27,250 nucleotides of DNA from Actinomycetota bacterium (lineage in GTDB: Bacteria; Actinomycetota; Actinomycetes; Nanopelagicales; Nanopelagicaceae). The position numbers were made by a program, and so were the translations under genes. A model generated the notes under the pieces. That model saw only the letters and a program-made list of their open reading frames with translations, did not search any database and was not told the origin of the DNA. Below, piece by piece: positions 8,005-16,500 of this stretch; within the stretch, counting starts at the first letter, position 1, and each line of letters opens with the position of its first letter. Location of the stretch: NCBI GenBank assembly GCA_009702525.1, contig WLHW01000007.1, positions 1 through 27,250 on the forward strand, written 5' to 3'.

Positions 8005-9843
8005 ATGGCCGGACGTATACGTGATGAGGATGTTGCCTACATTCGCGATCGCGCGCCTATCGATGAAATCGTCGGGGACTACGTTCAACTCAAGAGCGCT
8101 GGTGGCGGTCAGAAAAAAGGCTTATGTCCTTTTCATGATGAAAAATCACCTTCATTTCACGTCACTCCAAGTAAGGGATATTTCCACTGCTTTGGATGCC
8201 AGACCGGTGGAGATGTTATTGCTTTCTTGATGAAAATCGATCATCTCACGTTCACTGAGACTGTAGAGCGCTTAGCTGATCGCTTGGGGTACACACTCAG
8301 ATACGAAGAAGGCGGCAGCAGCGGACCGGTTTTCTCAGCAGGTGCACGCTCTCGATTAATTTCAGCTAACGCTGAAGCAGCAAAGTTTTATCAAGAACAA
8401 CTTAACTCACCAGCTGCCCAGCATGGTCGGGAGTTACTAACTAAACGTGGATTTGATAAGGCTGCATGTATGTCATTTGGAGTTGGTTTTGCTCCCGATG
8501 AATGGGATGCACTAACAAAACATTTACGAGCTCTTGGTTATTCAATTGATGAACTTGAAACTGCCGGACTTTCTAAGATGGGTCAACGCGGACCAATCGA
8601 TAGATTTCGCAATCGACTTACCTGGCCAATTAAAGATATTTCCGGTGATGTAGTTGGCTTTGGTGCGCGCAAGTTAGCAAGTGATGAGATTGATCAAGGA
8701 CCTAAGTATCTGAATACTCCCGAGACCCCCATCTATAAAAAGAGTCAAGTTCTTTATGGTTTAGACGTTGCTAAGAAAGAGATTGCTAAGAAGCGCCAGG
8801 CTGTCATTGTTGAGGGCTATACCGATGTTATGGCGGCGCAGTTAGCTGGAATCACTACAGCTGTTGCAACATGTGGAACGGCATTCGGCGCAGACCATAT
8901 CCGTATTTTGCGCAGGCTACTGATGGATGACGATGCTTTTCGTGGCGAAGTGATCTTTACTTTTGATGGCGATGCAGCGGGACAAAAAGCTGCATTGAGA
9001 GCCTTTAGTGAAGATCAGAAATTTGTAACACAGACTTTTGTTGCAGTTGAACCAGATGGTCTTGATCCATGCGACCTTCGTCAGCAGAAGGGTGATTTAG
9101 CACTGCGGGACTTAATTGCTCGCCGAGTCCCCCTATTTGAATTTGCAATTCGAAGCGAGTTGGCCCATCACAAACTTGATTCAGCTGAAGGGCGTGTCAA
9201 TGCTCTCAATGCAGCAGCACCGTTAGTCGCTCAAATTCGCGATAAGTCGTTGCGTCCTGAATACACACGATTATTAGCAGGCTGGTTAGGTGTTGAAGTT
9301 GAAATCGTTTCAGCAGCGGTAGCACAGGGTATAAAAGCTCGTCCACGGACTGGAGATGTTTCTGAACCTAGTAGCGAGGACAATAATTGGCGCCCTGATC
9401 CACATGACGCACGTTTGATTTTAGAGCGTGAAGTCTTAAAGTCGCGCTTGCAAGAACCTCAACTTTTTACCGGAACTTTGTGGGCCGATATTGAAGCAGA
9501 TGCTTTTACTCATCCGGCTTATCGAGAGATGCGAAAAACAATTGATGAGCACCCTCAAATTTCTCACACAGATATTGCGGATGAGAAGATTGCAACCATT
9601 TTTACAGAGTTGACTGTCGAGCCCATTCGCGCAGATGGTAAGCCAACCGCTGTCTACATCGAAAGTATTGTGGCCAGATTGCGCGAGGTTGCAATCTCAC
9701 GCTCGATCGCGGCATTGAAATCTAGTCTTCAACGTTTAAATCCTGTAGAAAATGAGATTGAGTACAACGCAGCATTTAGTGCTTTAGTAGCCTTGGAAAG
9801 TACCCGCCGAACTCTGCATGATTTAGCCCTCGGTGGGCTGTAA
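8005..9843 (+). CDS. dnaG: DNA primase DnaG
   Basis: DnaG makes RNA primers at the replication fork and works with the DnaB helicase. The 612-residue protein has the CHC2 zinc-binding domain (C41, H44, C62, C65) at its N-terminus. The catalytic core follows with the TOPRIM segment VIVEGYTDV (E270) and FTFDGDAAG (D321, D323). A helical C-terminal region of about 200 residues probably contacts the helicase. The ATG at 8005 gives the conserved start MAGRIRDEDVAYIRDRAPIDEIV. It ends the glyS-dusB-DUF218-dgt-dnaG series. The dgt-dnaG adjacency is common in Actinobacteria. All expected motifs are intact. Confidence 0.97.
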   Translation: MAGRIRDEDVAYIRDRAPIDEIVGDYVQLKSAGGGQKKGLCPFHDEKSPSFHVTPSKGYFHCFGCQTGGDVIAFLMKIDHLTFTETVERLADRLGYTLRYEEGGSSGPVFSAGARSRLISANAEAAKFYQEQLNSPAAQHGRELLTKRGFDKAACMSFGVGFAPDEWDALTKHLRALGYSIDELETAGLSKMGQRGPIDRFRNRLTWPIKDISGDVVGFGARKLASDEIDQGPKYLNTPETPIYKKSQVLYGLDVAKKEIAKKRQAVIVEGYTDVMAAQLAGITTAVATCGTAFGADHIRILRRLLMDDDAFRGEVIFTFDGDAAGQKAALRAFSEDQKFVTQTFVAVEPDGLDPCDLRQQKGDLALRDLIARRVPLFEFAIRSELAHHKLDSAEGRVNALNAAAPLVAQIRDKSLRPEYTRLLAGWLGVEVEIVSAAVAQGIKARPRTGDVSEPSSEDNNWRPDPHDARLILEREVLKSRLQEPQLFTGTLWADIEADAFTHPAYREMRKTIDEHPQISHTDIADEKIATIFTELTVEPIRADGKPTAVYIESIVARLREVAISRSIAALKSSLQRLNPVENEIEYNAAFSALVALESTRRTLHDLALGGL

Positions 9844-9877
9844 AAACCTCAATTTTCGTAACTCTGCCCGCGTGCGC

Positions 9878-9883
9878 TAGAGT
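9878..9883 (+). promoter_or_regulatory. Putative -10 box for tRNA-Asn
   Basis: TAGAGT lies 19 bases before the mature tRNA 5' end, a suitable distance for a short leader. The same hexamer is the -10 in the well-formed glpK promoter of this window. The -35 region (near 9854-9860, TTTCGTA) is weak. Confidence 0.4.
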
Positions 9884-9902
9884 TTGCGCTCGTACTCATT
9901 GA

Positions 9903-9974
9903 TCCCTGATAGCTCAATGGCAGAGCAGCCGGCTGTTAACCGGCAGGTTCTTGGTTCGAATCCAAGTCAGGGAG
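9903..9974 (+). tRNA. tRNA-Asn (GTT)
   Basis: A complete cloverleaf folds by hand. The acceptor arms TCCCTGA (9903-9909) and TCAGGGA (9967-9973) pair fully, with discriminator G9974. The D-stem is GCTC/GAGC. The anticodon stem GCCGG/CCGGC encloses CTGTTAA, giving anticodon GTT at 9935-9937. The T-stem CTTGG/CCAAG encloses TTCGAAT. The 3' CCA is not encoded (CTT follows), so it must be added by tRNA nucleotidyltransferase. Confidence 0.97.
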
Positions 9975-10006
9975 CTTTAGCGGGGCATTTTCACAGGTTC
10001 AACCTT

Positions 10007-10012
10007 TATTAT
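10007..10012 (+). promoter_or_regulatory. Putative -10 box for the DoxX-Rieske gene
   Basis: TATTAT, close to the TATAAT consensus, lies exactly 7 bases before the ATG at 10020, and no Shine-Dalgarno sequence is present. This fits a leaderless transcript. The -35 is not clear. Confidence 0.5.
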
Positions 10013-10019
10013 CCTGCAT

Positions 10020-10907
10020 ATGTCTCTCATCCAAACATTTCTTAGAACTGCCACAAATTCATGGCGTAACCAAACACCAGCACTTCGTATCATGCGCCTG
10101 TGGCTTGGGGCTACATGGATCTATGCAGGGTGGAATAAGGCGACGGATGCTGGGTTTTTAACGCGAGGTTCTTCTAGCTTCATTGGAACACAGCTAACCG
10201 GATATTCCACACAATCTCCGGTTGGCTTTGCATTTAACAAGTTAATTGAGCACTCAATGCAAGTGGGTATATTCGTCATGCTTTCTGAGTTTGCAATAGG
10301 TTTAGCCACGCTTCTATGGGTTACACCAACACTTGCAGCCTTTGGTGGGTTTTCAATGTCAGTGGGTCTATGGCTTGCAAGTAGTTTTCATGCTCATCCC
10401 TATTTCTTAGCCAGCGATTCTGCTTATGCGATTCTTTGGCTCAGTTACTTACTCATGATCAGAAATAAACGAAAGGGCTTTTCAATGTCTTTTGAACGTC
10501 GCGGAGTATTGCGAATCGGAATCATCGCTGCACTAGCCACTGCATTCGCCGGAGTAGGCAGAATCTTCACCCCAGCTGTGGTGCAAGAGAGTGCCGCAGC
10601 ATCGGGTAAAACCAAAGTGATGAAACTCGCTTCTCTCAAGGTTGGCTCAACCAAAAACTTTGTTCTTGCAAACGGTGAGCCAGTGGTTTTATTTAGAACG
10701 AAAAACGGTGTCTTTGCTTACTCAGCAATTTGCACTCACCAAGGATGCACTGTCGGGTATTCAAGCAGCAGTAAAACTCTGGCTTGTCCCTGCCACGGTG
10801 CTCAATTCGATCCATTTAAGTCTGGGAAAGTAGTTATCGGACCAGCTCAAAATCCACTTCGTTCGGTAAAAGTTGCTATTGACGGCGCGTGGGTAGTACT
10901 GGCGTAA
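10020..10907 (+). CDS. DoxX/DoxD-like membrane domain fused to a Rieske [2Fe-2S] domain
   Basis: This 295-residue protein has two parts. Residues ~20-147 resemble the four-helix DoxX/DoxD membrane family (RLWLGATWIYAGWNKATDAG, then hydrophobic segments near 83-100, 102-120 and 133-147). Residues ~200-295 are a Rieske domain with ligands C238/H240 (CTHQGC) and C256/H259 (CPCHG); C243 and C258 fit the stabilising disulfide. Between them lies FERRGVLRIG (R160-R161) followed by a hydrophobic stretch, like a twin-arginine signal or anchor, which would place the cluster outside the membrane. The reading frame is continuous. DoxD belongs to thiosulfate:quinone oxidoreductase in archaea, so an electron-transfer role at the membrane is plausible, but substrate and partner are unknown. 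No other redox-complex gene is adjacent. Confidence 0.85.
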   Translation: MSLIQTFLRTATNSWRNQTPALRIMRLWLGATWIYAGWNKATDAGFLTRGSSSFIGTQLTGYSTQSPVGFAFNKLIEHSMQVGIFVMLSEFAIGLATLLWVTPTLAAFGGFSMSVGLWLASSFHAHPYFLASDSAYAILWLSYLLMIRNKRKGFSMSFERRGVLRIGIIAALATAFAGVGRIFTPAVVQESAAASGKTKVMKLASLKVGSTKNFVLANGEPVVLFRTKNGVFAYSAICTHQGCTVGYSSSSKTLACPCHGAQFDPFKSGKVVIGPAQNPLRSVKVAIDGAWVVLA

Positions 10908-10928
10908 TTTTTAAGAATAAAGAGGCAG

Positions 10929-10934
10929 TAAGAT
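10929..10934 (+). promoter_or_regulatory. Putative -10 box for the ACT-domain gene
   Basis: TAAGAT lies 6 bases before the ATG at 10941, with no ribosome binding site in between, fitting leaderless transcription. No good -35 is seen. Confidence 0.4.
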
Positions 10935-10940
10935 TTACGC

Positions 10941-11180
10941 ATGGCCTTATTTCGACTTAACGTAGCTTTGCCCGATCGCCCTGGCTCTCTTGGCTTATTG
11001 GCCTCTGCTATTGGAGCAGCTGGAGGCGATATTCGAGAGCTAGTCGTTTTGAAATCTGAAGATGGCCGTGGCTTTGATGATATTACTGTCGCAGTTCCAG
11101 GAAGTGATCCAACTGATTTGCTTGATTTGCTTAACTCAATTGGTGGAGTGGAAGTTATTTCTATTAGCCCCGTTGCATAA
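10941..11180 (+). CDS. Stand-alone ACT domain protein
   Basis: The 79-residue protein is a single ACT domain (beta-alpha-beta-beta-alpha-beta). It starts LFRLNVALPDRPGSLGLLASAI, where the DRPGSL turn is the family hallmark, continues with IRELVVLKSEDG and DDITVAVPG, and ends in the helix and strand LLDLLNSIGGVEVISISPV. ACT domains usually bind amino acids and regulate enzymes to which they are fused or associated; here no enzyme is attached and the ligand is unknown. It is probably cytoplasmic. The stop lies within the end of the convergent galK, a 17-base overlap. The ATG at 10941 suits both the domain boundary and the -10 box. Confidence 0.85.
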   Translation: MALFRLNVALPDRPGSLGLLASAIGAAGGDIRELVVLKSEDGRGFDDITVAVPGSDPTDLLDLLNSIGGVEVISISPVA

Positions 11181-12300
11181 TTTCGGCACCTTGACTGGGC
11201 AGTGAAGTAAAAAATCGTGGGGCTTTAAAGTTTAGTTTTTTAAATGCATTTTCAATGTGATGAATCGTATCTGCGGTTGCACTAGCTTTTATAAGTGCTA
11301 TCGCGCTACCACCAAAACCGCCCCCAACCATACGTGCTCCAAGTGCACTTGCTGATATCGAAGCATCAACCGCGCAATTGAGTTCAGGGCATGAAACATC
11401 GTAATCATCCCTGAGTGATGCGTGCGAGGCGTTAAGTAATCTTCCCAGTTCTACAAAATTCTTAGCCTCAAGGGCTTGAACTGCGCTATGAACTCGGGCA
11501 ATTTCAGTAACTGCATGCCGTGCACGAATGAACTCAATATCAGTGAGCAAATCCGTTGAGGCATTTAGTTTTTCAAAAGTAAGTTCTCGCATAGATTGCA
11601 CATCTAGTTTCTTAATCACCGATTCGCAGGATTGTCGACGCTGGGCATAACCACCATCGGTGAGGGAGTGGTGGGCTTGGGTATCAATAATTAAAAGTTC
11701 AAGCCCGCTTGAGGCAACGTCAAAATTTACATGACGTGAACTCAGATCACGGCAGTCGAGCAGGAGCGCGGAGCCAGTGTGTGCCATGAGTGAAATCGAC
11801 TGATCCATAATTCCGCAGGGCACCCCAACGTAATCATTTTCAGCTTTTTGTGTTAAGCGTGCAAGTGATTGAAGATCAAAACCCAAGGAGAATAAGTCGT
11901 TGAGTGCAGTGGCAATACTGCACTCCAGGGCCGCAGAAGATGAGAGTCCGGCACCTAATGGAACATGACCGTCGATCAGTACATCCAGACCCTGCTTTAC
12001 TCCCATTGCCCAGATCACGCCAAGGGCATATCGCTCCCATTCACCTTTGAGACCGGGTTCGATGTCATCTAATTTGGCGCTGACGATCTTGTTTCGCCGC
12101 TGTACAGATGCAATTCGTACCAATCGATCGGGTCTTTTTCGAATTGCTACATATGTTCGATCTGCGATTGCAAAGGGTAGAACAAAGCCATCGCTGTAAT
12201 CGATGTGTTCACCTATGAGATTTACTCGCCCAGGTGCCGACGCAACGATGTCAGGGGATTGGCCGAAAGTATCGACGAATTTTCTATCAATGTGTGACAT
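11164..12300 (-). CDS. galK: Galactokinase
   Basis: GalK phosphorylates alpha-D-galactose to galactose-1-phosphate, the entry to the Leloir pathway. The 378-residue GHMP kinase has the galactokinase signature APGRVNLIGEHIDYSDGFVLPF (from residue 22), the ATP-binding loop VPLGAGLSSSAALE (~114-125), the catalytic-Asp region GVPCGIMDQSISLM, and the C-terminal motif GARMVGGGFGGSAIAL. It is the last gene of galT-galE-galK, 8 bases after galE, so it is probably made from the same message. Its 3' end overlaps the convergent ACT gene by 17 bases. No mutarotase gene (galM) is in the window. All family motifs are intact. Confidence 0.96.
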   Translation of the reverse strand: MSHIDRKFVDTFGQSPDIVASAPGRVNLIGEHIDYSDGFVLPFAIADRTYVAIRKRPDRLVRIASVQRRNKIVSAKLDDIEPGLKGEWERYALGVIWAMGVKQGLDVLIDGHVPLGAGLSSSAALECSIATALNDLFSLGFDLQSLARLTQKAENDYVGVPCGIMDQSISLMAHTGSALLLDCRDLSSRHVNFDVASSGLELLIIDTQAHHSLTDGGYAQRRQSCESVIKKLDVQSMRELTFEKLNASTDLLTDIEFIRARHAVTEIARVHSAVQALEAKNFVELGRLLNASHASLRDDYDVSCPELNCAVDASISASALGARMVGGGFGGSAIALIKASATADTIHHIENAFKKLNFKAPRFFTSLPSQGAEIMQRG

Positions 12301-12308
12301 TTATTGGC

Positions 12309-13262
12309 CTAAGCAAAAGATGCCAACGTGTCGGCAACCATCTCATTAATTCCGCGAGTTGGAGTCCAACCAAGGTGCACCTTTGCCTTATTGATATCGG
12401 CAATAAGAATTGCAGGGTCTCCCGCACGACGTGGTGAATCTATTGTAGGAATTTCATAACCAATTGCCAGAGCCGCCGCCGCCACAACTTGGCGAACTGA
12501 GTAGCCATCGCCACTGCCGAGGTTATAAATCTCATGGACCCCAACGGTGAGAGAGTCAAGGGCTTTAATATGAGCATCAATTAGATCAATTACATGTACG
12601 TAATCCCGAATACATGTGCCGTCGGCAGTTGGCCAATCGTTACCGAAAATCTTTACCGGATTAGCGTGCGTACTTCGCAAGACATTTGGAATCAGGTGAG
12701 TCTCCGGATTATGGCGCTCAGCTAACCAACCTCTATCACTTTTAAGTGCACCAGCGACATTGAAATAGCGAAGAGATGCTGCAGAGATTCCTTGTTCTTG
12801 TGATTCTCTACTAATCATGGTGTCGATAGCTAATTTAGTTGCGCCATAAGGATTTGTTGGATTAGTTGACGCGCTTTCTGGAATAGGAATCACATCTGGC
12901 TCTCCGTAGGTTGCAGCCGAAGAAGAAAAAACTATTTTGGTTACCGTGGCATTCTTCATCTCATCTAACAAATTGCGAGTTCCATTTACATTTACTAAAT
13001 GGTACAAATCTGGTTTTTCAACGGATTCGCCCACAAGAGACTTTCCAGCAAAGTGCATTACTGCATCTACATCATGCAGGGCAGTTGCGATATCGGATTT
13101 ATTGAGCAATGAGCCTTGTATAAAACGCACGCCGGTTGGCACACTATCGGCGTGGCCGGTGCTGCAATCATCTAAAATTGAAATCTCGAAACCTTTTTTA
13201 CTCAAGATCTCTACTGCAGTTGAGCCGATATAACCGGTTCCACCGGTGACTAAAACCCGCAT
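12309..13262 (-). CDS. galE: UDP-glucose 4-epimerase
   Basis: GalE interconverts UDP-galactose and UDP-glucose with tightly bound NAD. The 317-residue extended SDR has the Rossmann motif TGGTGYIG at residues 6-13, VMHFAGKSLVGESVEKP, the Ser region FSSSAATYGEP, and the catalytic pair Y139/K143 in NPYGATK. SLRYFNVAGA and TCIRDYVHVIDL are also typical of GalE. It lies 2 bases after galT and 8 bases before galK, in a tight operon. The protein can serve both galactose breakdown and supply of UDP-galactose for envelope glycans. The start ATG leads directly into the conserved first strand, so the start is secure. Confidence 0.96.
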   Translation of the reverse strand: MRVLVTGGTGYIGSTAVEILSKKGFEISILDDCSTGHADSVPTGVRFIQGSLLNKSDIATALHDVDAVMHFAGKSLVGESVEKPDLYHLVNVNGTRNLLDEMKNATVTKIVFSSSAATYGEPDVIPIPESASTNPTNPYGATKLAIDTMISRESQEQGISAASLRYFNVAGALKSDRGWLAERHNPETHLIPNVLRSTHANPVKIFGNDWPTADGTCIRDYVHVIDLIDAHIKALDSLTVGVHEIYNLGSGDGYSVRQVVAAAALAIGYEIPTIDSPRRAGDPAILIADINKAKVHLGWTPTRGINEMVADTLASFA

Positions 13263-13264
13263 GA

Positions 13265-14377
13265 TTACACAGTGACTTCGCGAAGCTGAGCAGCTGATTG
13301 CTCTGGTCGCATGTCCATAATAAATGCACCCATGGCCGATTCAGATCCCGCTAAATACTTTAATTTTCCTGGCGCTCGTCGGACACTTGTTATTTGCCAG
13401 TGCAGTCGCAGTAAATCCCGACCGGTCCGAACCGGGGCTTGATGCCAGGCCGCGATGTAGGCCATTTCAATTCCAAATACTCCATCAAGACGTTTCATCA
13501 CATCAAGTGCAATCTCTGGAAACGCTTCGCGGTCGGCGTCAGTTAACCCAGTCAAATCAGCAACTGGATGCAATGGCGCAACGTGAATTTCAAATGGGTA
13601 ACGCGAGGCGTAAGGAACAAATGCAATCCAGCGATCATTTCGGGAAATTATGCGCTCATTATCTCGAATCTCACGGGCTAACACTTCATCGAATAAAACT
13701 TTTCCATTGGACTCTTTATACTTTTTAGCCGCCGCTAACATTTTTTCTACGCGGGGCGGAAGATATGAGTAGGCATAAATCTGACCATGTGGGTGAGAAA
13801 GAGTTACGCCAATCTCTTCGCCTCGATTTTCAAATGGAGCAATATGTTCGATATACGGTGATAATGAAAGCTCTTCTGTACGATCAATCCAAGCCTCCAG
13901 CAACACACGCACACGCGAGGCAGTTAAATCTTTAAAAGACTTTCCATGATCTGCGGTAAAACAAATAACTTCACACTTTCCAGCTGCGGTGCCTAAATCT
14001 GTATCGGGCCCAACTTGATCTGGCAACGCCCAATCTCCAGTTGGTGGACGCAGTGAAGGTGAGCGGTTGTCAAAGACTACGACTTCAAAATCTGATTCGG
14101 GAACTTCAGTAAGTAGTTGACCAGTTGTTGGACACAGGGGACACAACTCTTTAGGCGGCAAAAAGATTCGACCCTGTCTATGAGCTGCCATTGCTACCCA
14201 TTCATTTACCAAGGGATCTAAGCGCAACTCACCAATCTCTGGCTGGGTTTCTACTGGACGCAGATCTGGCGCGGTACGGGTTTGACCGGCAGTGTCGTAG
14301 TAACGAATAGTGCGCCCATCAGCCATCTCGCGATTATTACGCGTTATGCCAGCCGATAGTTTTTTACTCTGCGCCAT
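13265..14377 (-). CDS. galT: Galactose-1-phosphate uridylyltransferase
   Basis: GalT swaps UMP between UDP-glucose and galactose-1-phosphate through a uridylylated histidine. The 370-residue HIT-superfamily protein has the active-site SHPHGQIYAY, with H195 and H197 (H197 is the expected nucleophile), an N-terminal Cys pair C79/C82 (CPLC) for metal binding, VFDNRSPSLR, and the C-terminal LHWQIT segment. It is first in galT-galE-galK and diverges from the alpha-galactosidase gene across only 20 bases. The ATG at 14377 is favoured over an in-frame ATG 17 codons later because a TAGAGT -10 box lies 9 bases upstream, though the first ~20 residues are not conserved-looking. Confidence 0.95.
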   Translation of the reverse strand: MAQSKKLSAGITRNNREMADGRTIRYYDTAGQTRTAPDLRPVETQPEIGELRLDPLVNEWVAMAAHRQGRIFLPPKELCPLCPTTGQLLTEVPESDFEVVVFDNRSPSLRPPTGDWALPDQVGPDTDLGTAAGKCEVICFTADHGKSFKDLTASRVRVLLEAWIDRTEELSLSPYIEHIAPFENRGEEIGVTLSHPHGQIYAYSYLPPRVEKMLAAAKKYKESNGKVLFDEVLAREIRDNERIISRNDRWIAFVPYASRYPFEIHVAPLHPVADLTGLTDADREAFPEIALDVMKRLDGVFGIEMAYIAAWHQAPVRTGRDLLRLHWQITSVRRAPGKLKYLAGSESAMGAFIMDMRPEQSAAQLREVTV

Positions 14378-14385
14378 AGTGTCGT

Positions 14386-14391
14386 TACTCT
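14386..14391 (+). promoter_or_regulatory. Putative -10 box for the alpha-galactosidase gene
   Basis: TACTCT lies 6 bases before GTG 14398. TTTACT at 14363-14368, with a 17-base spacer, matches TTGACA at four positions and lies inside galT. The hexamer overlaps the opposing galT -10 by five bases. Confidence 0.5.
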
Positions 14392-14392
14392 A
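14387..14392 (-). promoter_or_regulatory. Putative -10 box for galT-galE-galK
   Basis: TAGAGT on the minus strand lies 9 bases before the galT ATG. The -35 would fall inside the alpha-galactosidase gene and is weak. It overlaps the plus-strand -10 almost completely, so the two promoters should compete. Confidence 0.5.
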
Positions 14393-14397
14393 CCTTT

Positions 14398-16500
14398 GTG
14401 AGCAAGCAATCTGCACTTTTGAGCGCACCAACATCCTCGATACTCCTCGAAGTTGTCGATGGCGCCTTGGTAATTCGTCATTGGGGCGCGCCTCTCACAG
14501 GCGAAATAGCGCAAGTTGGCTTTGCCAGCACACCTTCTATTAGTAATAGTTCATGGGATGAAGCTCAATTCGCCGGAATTATGCGAGAAAGTTCACGCGG
14601 ATTTTTAGGTCGTCCAGCTTTATCGGGGCACCGAGATGGAAAAGCCTGGTCAACAAAGTTTGAAGTAACCGATTTTCATCATAACCACAATCACTGTGCA
14701 ATCACTCTACGAGATTTTCACGCAGAACTAGAAGTTGGAATTGTATTTGATCTAGATAAGTATGGCGTATTAACTCAAAGCGCCTATGTAAAAAATATTG
14801 GTAAGAGTAACTACACTCTCAATGAATTTGTCCATTGGCTACCACTACCTCAAGAAGCCCAACAAAGTTTAGATTTTGCAGGACGCTGGTCAAATGAACG
14901 CCAACCACAAAGACGAGATATCGCAATTGGTACTTGGGTTCGCGAATCGCGTGAAGGCCGAAGCGGGCATAATTTCTCAATCGCAAATATTGCATTAAGT
15001 TCTAGCACGACATTTCAATCAGGGAGCGCTTGGGCAACTAGCATTGCATGGAGTGGAAACTCTCAGTACGTGATTGAACGAGGCTTTGATGGCCAGCAGT
15101 CAACAGGGGCTGGTGAGCTTTTGTTACCAGGTGAAATTGTTCTATCTATTGGAGAAAGTTATCAAGCACCATTACTCAAATCAGTCTTTTCAGAACAAGG
15201 CTTAGATGGCATTAGTGCGGCTTATCACGAACATATTCGTGCACGCTCCAATCATCCTCAGCGTCCCCGCCCCTTAACATTGAATATGTGGGAAGCAGTT
15301 TATTTTGACCACGATGAAGAGAAAATCAAGGCACTGGTTGACGTTGCTGCCGATATAGGTATCGAACGCGTTGTATTAGATGATGGGTGGTTTCATTCAA
15401 GACGAAATGATCGCGCGGGTCTAGGTGACTGGGTTATCGACAATGAAGTCTGGCCACAAGGTTTAACACCGATCATAAATTACATAAAAGCTGAGGGAAT
15501 TGAGTTTGGGCTGTGGTTTGAAGGCGAGATGGTCAATCCGGATTCAGATCTTTATCGCGCTCATCCTGAATGGATTTTGCATGAGGGCGATCGGGTTCCT
15601 CCTCTATGGCGTCATCAATTAGTTTTGGATTTAGGACACGAAGCGGCATTTAGTCATGTACTTGAGCAGACCTCGGCGATTCTTGCCGCTCATTCGATTG
15701 CCTATATTAAATGGGATCACAATCGCGTATTAGTCGATGCTGGTCATTTAGGTCATGCCGGTGTGCGTCGCCAAACTCAGGCGATTTACAAATTATTTGC
15801 CGAACTAAAAGTACGTCACCCAGCTTTAGAGATTGAATCGTGTGCATCGGGCGGAGCCCGAATCGATTTAGGAGTTATCGATTATGTCGATCGTTTCTGG
15901 ACTAGCGATAACAATGATGCACTGGAGCGTCAAAGTATTCAAAGGTGGACCGGGCAAGTTATTCCGCCAGAGATGCTGGGAACCCATATTGGCCCAACAC
16001 ATGGTCATCAAACTGGCCGAACACTTGAGCTCTCAATGCGTGCAGTTACTGCACTCTTTGGCCATGCCGGAATCGAGTGGGATATTACTCAGGTGACTCC
16101 AGAGGAACGTACATACTTAAAGACGTGGGCAACATATTATAAAAAAAATCGCACCTTATTGCACTCTGGAAAATCAATTCGTGTTGATTACCCTGATGAT
16201 CATGGTTATTTATATGGTGTTGCATCTGCGGATAAGTCTCAAGCAATCTTTGCCTATGTCCAACTCACACCAACTGGTGTTATTCATCCCGCAGCATTGA
16301 AATTTCCGGGGCTAGATTTAAATGCAACATATCAAGTCAAAGCAGTCTTTCCTGCAGGCGCTCCGCGGTACATGCTGATCTCACCACCAGAATGGATGAA
16401 GGGGATTGAACTTTCAGGTGCGGTACTTGCGCACGTTGGAGTGAGCACGCCAATTCTTGCTCCAGCTAATGCGTTCTTGATTGAGATTACGAAGCTTTAA
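14398..16500 (+). CDS. Alpha-galactosidase, glycoside hydrolase family 36
   Basis: A retaining enzyme that removes terminal alpha-linked galactose from oligosaccharides such as melibiose or raffinose, or from galactosyl-glycerols. The 700-residue protein has the N-terminal beta-sandwich (~1-290), then the barrel with PLTLNMWEAVYFD, VVLDDGWFHSRRND, and LWFEGEMVNPDSD. The nucleophile is D440 in YIKWDHNR, CASGGARIDLG binds substrate, and the acid/base is in TSDNNDALERQ (D504 region). A C-terminal beta-domain follows. There is no signal peptide, so it acts in the cytoplasm on imported sugar. The start is GTG, 6 bases after a -10 box. The gene diverges from galT-galE-galK, which would use the galactose released, and overlaps the end of glpK by 4 bases. 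Confidence 0.95.
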   Translation: MSKQSALLSAPTSSILLEVVDGALVIRHWGAPLTGEIAQVGFASTPSISNSSWDEAQFAGIMRESSRGFLGRPALSGHRDGKAWSTKFEVTDFHHNHNHCAITLRDFHAELEVGIVFDLDKYGVLTQSAYVKNIGKSNYTLNEFVHWLPLPQEAQQSLDFAGRWSNERQPQRRDIAIGTWVRESREGRSGHNFSIANIALSSSTTFQSGSAWATSIAWSGNSQYVIERGFDGQQSTGAGELLLPGEIVLSIGESYQAPLLKSVFSEQGLDGISAAYHEHIRARSNHPQRPRPLTLNMWEAVYFDHDEEKIKALVDVAADIGIERVVLDDGWFHSRRNDRAGLGDWVIDNEVWPQGLTPIINYIKAEGIEFGLWFEGEMVNPDSDLYRAHPEWILHEGDRVPPLWRHQLVLDLGHEAAFSHVLEQTSAILAAHSIAYIKWDHNRVLVDAGHLGHAGVRRQTQAIYKLFAELKVRHPALEIESCASGGARIDLGVIDYVDRFWTSDNNDALERQSIQRWTGQVIPPEMLGTHIGPTHGHQTGRTLELSMRAVTALFGHAGIEWDITQVTPEERTYLKTWATYYKKNRTLLHSGKSIRVDYPDDHGYLYGVASADKSQAIFAYVQLTPTGVIHPAALKFPGLDLNATYQVKAVFPAGAPRYMLISPPEWMKGIELSGAVLAHVGVSTPILAPANAFLIEITKL

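Noticed and set aside
13324..13728. A 134-codon open frame antisense to galT
   Set aside because: The galT frame opposite is full of conserved motifs; the antisense product has no recognisable composition or start signal.
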